Assembly: GCF_902498825.1 (NCBI RefSeq)
Contig: NZ_LR701459.1
Coordinates: 372,001-436,000 of the forward strand
DNA length: 64,000 bases
Source: Rhizobium sp. EC-SD404
Lineage (GTDB): Bacteria > Pseudomonadota > Alphaproteobacteria > Rhizobiales > Rhizobiaceae
Reading direction: 5' to 3'
A program made the position numbers and the translations under genes. Below the pieces are notes generated by a model. The model did not search any database. It worked only from the letters and a program-made list of their open reading frames with translations, and had not been told where the DNA came from. Of the stretch, positions 55,599-63,280 are shown in pieces. The number at the start of each line of letters is the position of its first letter. Positions within the stretch are counted from its first letter, which is position 1.

Positions 55599-57551
55599 TC
55601 AACCCCTGCCGATCATCACTCGATCGAAGAATGCTGTCAGTTCGGCGTAGGCGTCGAGCGGCAGCACTTCCGCCACATACTGGTCCGGGCGGACGACGAC
55701 GAGGCAGCCGGTCACTCGGTCGATGTTGCGCAGGTCGAAAATGTCGGGACCGGTCTTGAGATCGGGGCAGAAGACCTTTTCGTGATCGATCAATCCGTAA
55801 CGGCCCTTCCGAGGCGTGAGGAGAGGATGCAGCCTGTCGCGCGATAGGGACTGGTGGTCGGTCTGATAGACCGCCCGCAGATCGATGATGGCATCGATAT
55901 CCGCTCCAGGTGGAGTGTATCTAAGGAGAGGTGAAGCGAGGTCGTCCGCGAGGAAGTGGCAGAGCTTCATCATTGAACCCGATCGAGCCGGCTGGTCCGT
56001 CGGAGTGACGCCGGATCCTTCGAATACAAAGATGCGCCAGCGTCCGTCGGCTTTTACGACATGGCCAAGCTGCATGGGCTTGGCATCGGCAAAACGGATG
56101 ACCGGGGCGGAATGGAAGCGCATGCCGACCGGGAAGCCAGCTGTCAGATTCTGATGGGTTCCGTTACCCGTAAGCAAAGACTTACTATATTGCGTTGCCG
56201 TGCCGGCCGTGAACCGGCCCTGTTTGACGAAATAGCGTTGAAATTCATTTGGATCGACGCCTTGGTCATCGCCATTGCCGGACGTTTTCGGCCGAGCGCT
56301 GAACATTTTCGCGAATTCCCGATCGAAGTCGATGAGTTCCTGGGCAATCGCCTGGCGTTCATCGGAGTAGGTGTTGAGGACTTCGGGCTTCAGGATGTTG
56401 CGCAGCACGCCTGCCAGCTTCCAACCGAGATTGAAGCTGTCCTGCATGGAGACGTTCATGCCTTGGCCCGCCTTCGGGCTGTGCGTATGGCAGGCGTCGC
56501 CGGCGATGAAGACGCGCGGCAGGCGGTCGTCAACGGCGCCTTCAGGGCGATCGTCGAAGCTTGCGCAGAGCCGCTGGCCGATCTCGTAGACGGACCACCA
56601 TGCGACTTCCTTCACGTCCAAAGTGTAGGGGTGGAGGATGCGTTGTGCGGCGGCGATCAATTGCTCGCTCGTGATGTTGCGGTTGGAGACGCGCTCGTCC
56701 TTATTGAGCTTGTCCATCTCGATATAGAGCCGCACGAGGTAGCCGCCCTCGCGCGGGATGATGAGCACATTGCCTTCGTTGGCGGAGTGAATTGCGGCCT
56801 TCAGGCGGATGTCAGGAAAATCTGAGACGGCGAGCACGTCCATCACGCCCCAGGCATGGTTGGCGGAATCACCGAGCAGTGGCTTGCCAAGCGCTTGCCG
56901 CACAGCACTTCGGGCGCCATCGCAGCCGACCACGTAGCGCGCCCTGACGGTTTCGATCGTTTGTGCGCCGTTCTCATTAGCCCGCTCGAGCGTCACCGAC
57001 ACGGGGTGGGTCCCGGCTTTCTCGCCTTGTGCAATCTCTAGGCCTGCGACGCGTCGGCCATAGTGCGGGTCCAGGCGGGTCGGTGCGTTGCGCATCGTTT
57101 CGAGAAAGAAGTCATGGACGCGCGCCTGGTTCAAGATGACATGCGGGAACTCCGATAGGCCGTCTTCGGTATCCTGAATGCGTCCGCTTCGTGCAATGTT
57201 GCGCGGGTTTTCCGGATCCGGTTTCCAGAAAGACGTCTCGTTGACCCAATAGGCCTCCTTCAGCACCTTTTCGCTGAAACCGAAGGCTTCGAACATTTCC
57301 ATCGTGCGGCATGCGATGCCGTCGGCCTGGCCGAGTTCGAGTGGGCCCGGCTTCTGATCGACGATCATCGTGGTGATGTCGGGAAAAGCGGCAAGCTGGG
57401 CAGCCAGCGTCAAACCGGCCGGACCGCAACCGATGATCAGCACGTCCACCTCTTCGCTCGCCGACTGTGCGGACTTGATTTCAGGATCGGTGCTGGCTGA
57501 TGGCGCGACGGATGGATCGCCCGTGCGAAAGCCGTTGAGATGGAACTGCAT
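55599..57551 (-). CDS. FAD-dependent aromatic monooxygenase (3-hydroxybenzoate 4-monooxygenase-like)
   Basis: 650 residues. FAD-binding GCGPAGLTLAAQ at 41-52, DGARSAVR (NADPH/FAD region) and GDACHTHSPKAGQGMN, followed by a thioredoxin-like C-terminal domain (about 460-650) typical of the phenol hydroxylase/MobA group. The N-terminus MQFHLNGFRTGDP matches that group. It would hydroxylate an aromatic acid or phenol. The ATG at 57551 has GGGAGG five bases upstream. It stands alone, without ring-cleavage or regulator genes, next to an IS remnant, so it may have been acquired. Confidence 0.82.
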   Translation of the reverse strand: MQFHLNGFRTGDPSVAPSASTDPEIKSAQSASEEVDVLIIGCGPAGLTLAAQLAAFPDITTMIVDQKPGPLELGQADGIACRTMEMFEAFGFSEKVLKEAYWVNETSFWKPDPENPRNIARSGRIQDTEDGLSEFPHVILNQARVHDFFLETMRNAPTRLDPHYGRRVAGLEIAQGEKAGTHPVSVTLERANENGAQTIETVRARYVVGCDGARSAVRQALGKPLLGDSANHAWGVMDVLAVSDFPDIRLKAAIHSANEGNVLIIPREGGYLVRLYIEMDKLNKDERVSNRNITSEQLIAAAQRILHPYTLDVKEVAWWSVYEIGQRLCASFDDRPEGAVDDRLPRVFIAGDACHTHSPKAGQGMNVSMQDSFNLGWKLAGVLRNILKPEVLNTYSDERQAIAQELIDFDREFAKMFSARPKTSGNGDDQGVDPNEFQRYFVKQGRFTAGTATQYSKSLLTGNGTHQNLTAGFPVGMRFHSAPVIRFADAKPMQLGHVVKADGRWRIFVFEGSGVTPTDQPARSGSMMKLCHFLADDLASPLLRYTPPGADIDAIIDLRAVYQTDHQSLSRDRLHPLLTPRKGRYGLIDHEKVFCPDLKTGPDIFDLRNIDRVTGCLVVVRPDQYVAEVLPLDAYAELTAFFDRVMIGRG

Positions 57552-57572
57552 CAAATCCTCCCGCTAACAAAT

Positions 57573-57606
57573 GCTCCATATGATAAGTATACGTATCATA
57601 TGGAGC
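57573..57606. promoter_or_regulatory. 34-bp palindromic operator upstream of the monooxygenase
   Basis: GCTCCATATGATA (57573-57585) and TATCATATGGAGC (57594-57606) are perfect 13-bp inverted arms around AGTATACG, and the centre itself contains ATACGTAT. It lies 22 bp before the monooxygenase start and covers its likely -10 box. This size and symmetry fit a dimeric repressor such as a GntR, MarR or TetR family protein, but no regulator gene is adjacent. Confidence 0.75.
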
Positions 57607-57612
57607 GGTCAA
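57586..57612 (-). promoter_or_regulatory. Probable promoter of the monooxygenase gene
   Basis: On the minus strand TTGACC (57607-57612) and TATACT (57586-57591) form a sigma70-like pair with a short 15-bp spacer. The -10 box is inside the palindrome, so a bound repressor would block it. Confidence 0.4.
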
Positions 57613-57652
57613 TGGGCGGTGCGGGTGGATCGCTCAACGAGCGCTCCCGGGA

Positions 57653-58648
57653 TCAGGCCCGGCTGGAGTTCAATTTCTGGAGGTGACGTTCCCACTCAAT
57701 CGCGTGTGTCACGATCAGATCGAGATCGTCGAGTTCAGGCGTCCAGCCCAATTCGCGACGGGCGATCGCGGCATCGGCCACCACGGTGACGGCGTCGCCA
57801 GGTCGACGCTCGCGCTCGCGAACGTCGAAATCGAATCCGGTCACCTTCTTTACGGTGTCGATGACTTCCCGCACGGAATAACCGCGGCCGTACCCGCAAT
57901 TGGCGAGCAGGCTGCCGCCGCCATTGCGCAGGCGCGCTAGGGCGAGGCGGTGCGCACGCACCAGATCGGTGACGTGGATGTAGTCGCGAATGCAGGTGCC
58001 GTCCGGGGTGGGGTAGTCGCCACCGAATACTTCCATGAAGTCGCGCTTGCCGGTTGCCGTTTCGCAGGCGACCTTGATCAGATGCGTCGCGCCGCGCGTG
58101 GATTGCCCGGTGCGCAGGCGCGGATCCGCCCCGCAAACGTTGAAATAACGCAGCGCCGTATAGGCGAAATCATGGGCGGCGGCGGTATCGCGCAGCATCC
58201 ACTCCGTCATCAGCTTCGAGGCACCATAGGGCGATTCCGGCTGGGTCGGCATGTCTTCGGTAACGGGCACCTTCTGGGGTGTGCCGTAGACGGCGGCCGT
58301 GGACGAGAAGATGAAGTGGGGCACACCGGCACGAACGGTGCTCTCGAGGAGAGACCGCGTCTTGGAGGTGTTGTTCTCGTAGTAGGTGAGCGGGTCGGCG
58401 ACGGAGTCCGGCACGACGACCGAGCCAGCGAAATGAATGATGGCATCGACGCCATTGTCGCGAATGGTGGATTCGACGAGCTCCTGATCGGCGATGTCGC
58501 CGACGACGAGCTTTGCTTCCGGCGCCACCGCCCAGTCGAACCCTGTGCTCAGCCGGTCGAGAACGACGACATCTTCACCCGCATCCAGCAGTTCCCAGAC
58601 CATGTGGCTGCCGATATAGCCGGCGCCGCCGGTGACCAGTACGGACAT
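57653..58648 (-). CDS. galE: UDP-glucose 4-epimerase
   Basis: 331 residues. NAD-binding GGAGYIGS near the N-terminus, catalytic Tyr-x3-Lys in SPYGASKLM, and the family segments FSSTAAVYG and RDYIHVTDL. It interconverts UDP-glucose and UDP-galactose, feeding surface polysaccharide synthesis by the nearby glycosyltransferases. The ATG at 58648 follows GGGG; a TTG four codons upstream is less likely. Confidence 0.93.
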   Translation of the reverse strand: MSVLVTGGAGYIGSHMVWELLDAGEDVVVLDRLSTGFDWAVAPEAKLVVGDIADQELVESTIRDNGVDAIIHFAGSVVVPDSVADPLTYYENNTSKTRSLLESTVRAGVPHFIFSSTAAVYGTPQKVPVTEDMPTQPESPYGASKLMTEWMLRDTAAAHDFAYTALRYFNVCGADPRLRTGQSTRGATHLIKVACETATGKRDFMEVFGGDYPTPDGTCIRDYIHVTDLVRAHRLALARLRNGGGSLLANCGYGRGYSVREVIDTVKKVTGFDFDVRERERRPGDAVTVVADAAIARRELGWTPELDDLDLIVTHAIEWERHLQKLNSSRA

Positions 58649-58735
58649 GCATGACCCCAATGATAATCTGCGTTCGACAAGCCGGTGCGCCGTCGAGGAC
58701 GAAGCACGCTTCCACGCTCGACTTAATCGAAAGGG

Positions 58736-59251
58736 CTATCGGGGCGCAATGCCGAGAAGGCGGGTGATGCCGCTCCGTCTCTTCTTTGGGGCGACGGTTG
58801 CGGCCAGCTGCGCCTGCAGCTCTAGCACCTGTTGCTCAAGTTCGGCGATGCGTGCGTCTCGCTGCGCCAGCGCAGGAACGAAATAGGAATGCCGCTCCGC
58901 CTCATAGGCTTCGGCCGTCTGTTCCAGATGCAATATACGCTGCTGCCTTAACTCGAGCTGCGGCTCGTACCAGGTCGAGCGTACGTTGTCATAGTGGCCG
59001 ACCTCCTCTTTCAACTTGACGAGTTCCGGCTCGTACCAGTTCACGCGCTTGTCTTCGTAACCGTCCGCGCGCTCGGAAAGCTCGTGGATAATGTTCGACA
59101 TACGGCGCATCTGCTCGGCATAGTGCATGACACGGCGCCGCATGACCGCCTGCTCGCCATTTTCGGACGGTGGCTGCACAGACGATGCGGCCGGGTCGGG
59201 CCGCCGCGGCATCGTTGGCTCATATCCTTGGCCGTTGCCCTTGCCATTCAT
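58736..59251 (-). CDS. Coiled-coil protein with three Y-x3-R-x2-W-Y-x-P-x-L repeats
   Basis: 171 residues from the ATG at 59251 (GGGAG eight bases upstream). A disordered Pro-rich N-terminus, then three copies of a motif: Tyr65...Leu77, Tyr87...Leu99 and Tyr116...Leu128, each Y-x3-R-x2-[WY]-[YF]-x-P-x-L, followed by a Glu/Gln/Leu coiled coil (about 128-152) and a basic tail. No family is recognised. Same strand as the double glycosyltransferase, 52 bp downstream of it, so probably co-expressed. Confidence 0.65.
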   Translation of the reverse strand: MNGKGNGQGYEPTMPRRPDPAASSVQPPSENGEQAVMRRRVMHYAEQMRRMSNIIHELSERADGYEDKRVNWYEPELVKLKEEVGHYDNVRSTWYEPQLELRQQRILHLEQTAEAYEAERHSYFVPALAQRDARIAELEQQVLELQAQLAATVAPKKRRSGITRLLGIAPR

Positions 59252-59303
59252 ATCATCGCTCCCGTGCGCCACGCAGCTCTCGTCTTTCTCGGCATTCGCT
59301 TTG

Positions 59304-61622
59304 TCAGTTCGGACTTGCTGCGTCCGGGCCCTGTCCGCCAATGAGAATTGGTCCGGCGGGCAACGGCCTCGTTGCGCGCACCCCGTTAGCACGCATGATG
59401 CTTTGCGCTGGCCGGATCCTCTCGTGTGTGGTCGCGGGAAGCTCAAAAATCTCGGCGATGCGGGCCTGGTGCTCGTGGATCGAATGGCGGATGTCGATCA
59501 GCTTGCGGGCATTGTCCGCCTTGCGTCGCGCCTCGGCGGGATCTGCGTAGAGCTCCGCCACCGCAGCCAGATAGGCGGCTGTGAGAGCGTCGTCATCGAT
59601 CAGGTCGGGAACGAGAAAGCCGGTTTCGGAACTTATGGCTTCGCCGATGCCGCCGACCGCCGGCGCAATCACCGGCAAACCCACGGCCATCGCCTCCAGC
59701 ACGACGTTCGGCAGGCCGTCGAACGCAGCCGTGTAGATCAGTGCGTCGTAGTCCTCGACGTCGATGGTCGAAAGGCCATCGAAGGTGCCCTTGTAGACGA
59801 GGTCGGGCATTTCGCGGAGACACTCGGGCTCGCACCCGACGGGCGCGTTCCCGTGAACGTGAATAGAGATGCCGGGCTGGCTGGTTTGAAGGCCACGGGC
59901 GATTTCAGCCAGAAGTTCGGGACGTTTCTGGCGATCGATGCGCGACGCCCAAAGCAGCCGCCGTTTCGGTGCCTTAAGGTCCGACAATACGCGCCGCTCA
60001 TCGCTGCAAGCCGCGTAAAGGGCGTGAAGCTTCGGGCCGATATCATCTCCCAGCCTTGCGGCCAGGGTGGTGAGGATTGCCTGATGATCCGAAACGATGC
60101 CGTCGAACCTGTGACCGGCTTCTGTGATCAGATCGAAGCCGAATCCGTTCTCGAACCGCAGGCCCTGGACCGTGTCGACGGCTTCACAGAAGTGGTAGAA
60201 ATAGGTCGAGACGTCGCCTAGCCGATCCGCATGGTTGCGCATGAACGCATCGACATATTCGCAGTGTTTCAGATGCAGGCGCTGTAACCCCGGTTGATGC
60301 TGGATGATCCGCAGGGTGATCGTTTCGATATCGGCCTCGGTCAGGCCCGTGACGCCGAGGCTGTGCAGATCGACAAACAAGCTGTCGTCGGGAAGACGGT
60401 CCACCCAGTGATGTTGGACGATGCGCTGGCCGCCGAGCACGAGGCAGCGCGTGTCGGGCCGCTCTGCCTTCAGCGCCGAAAGAACCGACAGGATGAACTT
60501 CTCGCCACCGCCCCGCGTGAGATAGGGGACCAGCAGAATGTCGGTGAACTCCTGACCAGCGAGAATGCCGCAAAGCTCGAAATAGGCGCGCGACAACCCG
60601 GCCGGCCGCGTGAAGTTCGTGTTGCCGTGCCTGCCTTTCAGGATCCCGAGACTGATCGCAGGATCGATAGCATTGGCTGCTGCGACGAGGTCCGCCATTC
60701 CGGGCAGGTCCGCAAAGGCAGCGGCCGAGAAAGACGGAGCCTCGCTGTGGGACAAGTCACCGTTGAAATCGGCCCAGGCGATTTTGTGGAACCGTGCCGG
60801 TTCGAAGAAGGGGCTCGGCGGAACGAGGCCCGGGGTCTCGGCACGAAAGCGGCGGCTCATGCTCTTCTGGCGTTCCCGGTAGAAGACGAGAGCATCCTTG
60901 GCGATCGCGACGTCATAGCCGTGCGCGACCGCCGTACAGTTGAAATGCCAGTCTTCGTAGGCGTAGCCGGATTTGTAGGAAACGTCGGCGAAGTGCAGTT
61001 CCTTGAAGGCCTCGCGGTAGAGCATGATCCGCGAGACGAAGGGGTGGTTGTCCATCATGGACGCGGCGCCGATGGTTCTCAGCGGCAGGAACTTCCACAC
61101 GTAACAGGTAGTGCCGAAGCCCAGATAATATTCGGGGCAGACGATCGACTTTGGCCCGCCGGCCTTCAGTGCGCCGTGCATGCGATGGAAATAGTCGAAG
61201 CTGACGAGATCGTCCCCGTCGGCGGTCGCGATGATGGCGCCACGAGCCGCATCGATGCCCGCATGGCGCGAAGGGCCGAGCGAACCGTGGGAGACTTCGA
61301 CGACCTGAAACTGGTCGAAGGCAGTGAGGTCGAAGCTCGAGAGCGCAGTTTGCGTAGGGGCATCGGCGTTGTCGAGAACCACGACAAGCTCCATGCGTAA
61401 TCCGAATTGGGCTGCGTATTGCATCGCCTCCAGCAAGGATCGAAGCGTCCTAACCAAGTAACGGGCTTCATCATGCAGGTTCAACACGACGGAGATGTCG
61501 ATCTTCGCGAAGGTTCGGGCTGGTCCGTTCGGGGAAGGTTTGGCCGCGCGCTCGCGATCAAGCCTGGTTTTCATACGCCCCTTCAGGGCGGCTATCGCCA
61601 TGGAATCGTTCAATGTACCCAT
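59304..61622 (-). CDS. Bifunctional glycosyltransferase, GT2 plus GT4 domains
   Basis: 772 residues from the ATG at 61622. N-terminal GT2 (GT-A) domain: KIDISVVLNLHDEARYL, DNADAP, then the acidic metal motif TADGDD. C-terminal GT4 (GT-B) domain: RLLWASRIDRQKRPELLAEI, FDGLPNVVLEAMAVGLPVIA and GGIGEAI. Two sugars could be added in succession by one protein, as in some capsule and O-antigen systems. The start is uncertain: a GTG at 61646 has AAGAGGTG upstream, and TTG at 61664 is also in frame. It is divergent from the DUF2793 gene. Confidence 0.82.
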   Translation of the reverse strand: MGTLNDSMAIAALKGRMKTRLDRERAAKPSPNGPARTFAKIDISVVLNLHDEARYLVRTLRSLLEAMQYAAQFGLRMELVVVLDNADAPTQTALSSFDLTAFDQFQVVEVSHGSLGPSRHAGIDAARGAIIATADGDDLVSFDYFHRMHGALKAGGPKSIVCPEYYLGFGTTCYVWKFLPLRTIGAASMMDNHPFVSRIMLYREAFKELHFADVSYKSGYAYEDWHFNCTAVAHGYDVAIAKDALVFYRERQKSMSRRFRAETPGLVPPSPFFEPARFHKIAWADFNGDLSHSEAPSFSAAAFADLPGMADLVAAANAIDPAISLGILKGRHGNTNFTRPAGLSRAYFELCGILAGQEFTDILLVPYLTRGGGEKFILSVLSALKAERPDTRCLVLGGQRIVQHHWVDRLPDDSLFVDLHSLGVTGLTEADIETITLRIIQHQPGLQRLHLKHCEYVDAFMRNHADRLGDVSTYFYHFCEAVDTVQGLRFENGFGFDLITEAGHRFDGIVSDHQAILTTLAARLGDDIGPKLHALYAACSDERRVLSDLKAPKRRLLWASRIDRQKRPELLAEIARGLQTSQPGISIHVHGNAPVGCEPECLREMPDLVYKGTFDGLSTIDVEDYDALIYTAAFDGLPNVVLEAMAVGLPVIAPAVGGIGEAISSETGFLVPDLIDDDALTAAYLAAVAELYADPAEARRKADNARKLIDIRHSIHEHQARIAEIFELPATTHERIRPAQSIMRANGVRATRPLPAGPILIGGQGPDAASPN

Positions 61623-61731
61623 CCCTACGCCAGGGCACACCGCCACACTGCGCACCTCTTGCAAGATGCGCTTATCCCCGAGCCCCAGAAAAATAGTATG
61701 ATAAGAAATATGTTAAATAAAGGGGAATTCT

Positions 61732-61839
61732 ATGGGAAGAACGTCTAATCTAAAAATCCCCTATATTATTATGGCTCAAGCGCAGAAACATGTCACTCAT
61801 AACGAAGCTCTACTTATGATCGACGTGCTCATCAGATGA
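61732..61839 (+). CDS. N-terminal fragment of a DUF2793 protein, out of frame with the rest
   Basis: The ATG at 61732, with AGGGGA five bases upstream, opens 35 codons containing SNLKIPYI, then AQAQKHVTHNEAL, which is the conserved beginning of DUF2793 proteins. It ends at TGA (61837-61839), which overlaps the ATG (61836) of the next frame. The two parts would join if one base were added near 61834. Base composition here is clearly more AT-rich than the neighbours. Confidence 0.65.
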   Translation: MGRTSNLKIPYIIMAQAQKHVTHNEALLMIDVLIR

Positions 61840-63134
61840 GCGTTCAAAGCAGAGCGGTGAGTGAACCTCCGGCAGAACTTGCGGACGGAACGCGCTTCAT
61901 CGTGCCGGAGGCGGCTGCCGGCGCCTGGATCGGCCAACACGCCAAGATTGCAGCCTGGCAGGATGGCGGATGGCGGTTCTATCAACCGGTGGAAGGCTGG
62001 ATCGCGTTCTGCGCGGATGAAAACCAGCTTCTCGTTTTCCACGAGGAGGCTTGGCAAATCCTGAGATCGACCAGCGGCTTTGCTGAGCGTCTGGGGATCA
62101 ACGCCACGGCTGAGGCGCCCAACCGCCTGGCGCTTGCCGGAGATGCGTCGCTCTTCAACCATGAAGGGGGCGGTCATCAGGTGAAGATCAACAAGGCGGC
62201 AGCGACCGACACGGCCAGTATCCTCTATCAGACCGACTTCTCGGGCCGTGCCGAGTTAGGGCTGACGGGCGACGACGATTTCCATTTGAAGGTTTCCGCC
62301 GACGGCGAGACCTTCATCGAGGCCATGGTCGTTCAATCGGCCACCGGCATTGCGTCATTCCCCTCCGGCATTGCTGGCGTACGCGAGCGGCTCGTGGCTC
62401 CGCGCACCTTGTTCGTATCGACGACGGGGTCCGACGCGGCGGATGGACTGGGCCCCGACACGGCCTTCGCGACACTGCAGCGGGCGGTGGATGCAGCGCA
62501 CATGCTCGATTGCATGACCTTCGACGTCACGATCCAACTTGCGGGGGGAACGCATCAGGGCGCCGTGGTGCTGCGTCCTCTCGTTGGCGGTGGGTTGCTT
62601 CGCATCCAAGGCGACGACGATGATCCGTTCTCCGTTGTCGTCTCGTCGGGCATCCTTGCCGGTGGCGGCGCCCGCGTTTCCGTGTCGGGAGTGCGCTTCG
62701 TGATGGCATTGCCCTGGATGAGCGCGGTCGCTGTTCAGGAAGGCGCGATGCTGACGCTTGGCGCGGTGGATTTCGGCCCTTGCGGTGCGAACGGATCGCA
62801 CATCGCAGGAACCGGCTTCGGGCAGATCAACTTTCTGGGCGACTATACGATCTCCGGCGGCGCGCTGAGGCACTTCAACCTCTCCGGCCATCTGATGGTG
62901 ACTAGCAACAACCAGACGGTGACGCTGGTCGACGATCCCGCTTTCATCGAGGAGTTCGCTTTCGTCTCGAACGGAGCGGTGCTGTCCTTGTGGAACGCGA
63001 CTTTTTCGGGTTCTGCGACGGGGCGGCGCTACACCGCGACGACCAACGGCACGATCAGTCTCTTCGGCGGCGGCGAAGCGTTTTTGCCGGGAAATGCCGC
63101 CGGGATCGTCAATGCAGGAGGAATTCTCGCTTAG
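61836..63134 (+). CDS. DUF2793 / beta-helix surface or tail-spike-like protein (main part)
   Basis: 432 residues. Residues 1-75 carry on the DUF2793 module (LADGTRFIVPEAAAGAWIGQ, IAAWQDGGWRFYQPVEGW, ADENQLLVF). Residues about 185-420 look like a right-handed parallel beta-helix: VSTTGSDAADGLGPDTAFAT, then many short strands and turns. DUF2793 is known from phage-tail and gene-transfer-agent-like proteins; beta-helices are common in tail spikes and polysaccharide-active proteins. Its own ATG overlaps the upstream stop (ATGA), so it could be translated by coupling, or the gene is frameshifted. No other phage genes are near; glycosyltransferase genes flank it. Confidence 0.65.
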   Translation: MSVQSRAVSEPPAELADGTRFIVPEAAAGAWIGQHAKIAAWQDGGWRFYQPVEGWIAFCADENQLLVFHEEAWQILRSTSGFAERLGINATAEAPNRLALAGDASLFNHEGGGHQVKINKAAATDTASILYQTDFSGRAELGLTGDDDFHLKVSADGETFIEAMVVQSATGIASFPSGIAGVRERLVAPRTLFVSTTGSDAADGLGPDTAFATLQRAVDAAHMLDCMTFDVTIQLAGGTHQGAVVLRPLVGGGLLRIQGDDDDPFSVVVSSGILAGGGARVSVSGVRFVMALPWMSAVAVQEGAMLTLGAVDFGPCGANGSHIAGTGFGQINFLGDYTISGGALRHFNLSGHLMVTSNNQTVTLVDDPAFIEEFAFVSNGAVLSLWNATFSGSATGRRYTATTNGTISLFGGGEAFLPGNAAGIVNAGGILA

Positions 63135-63280
63135 ACCTCGGCGAAATTAAGCGAGAATCGACGTTCAGGGCTCTCTGGGACGTCGTCTGCTTGCGTGTCG
63201 TCCACGTCCGTGCATGGATGTGAACCTCAAATCCGCATGGCTCGTGTGGGCGCGCGCGGTCAGTCTCGAGTAAACTGTGC

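Noticed and set aside
61732..63134. Prophage at the right end
   Set aside because: Only one phage-like protein is present; neighbours are glycosyltransferases and repeat proteins, with no capsid, terminase or integrase.
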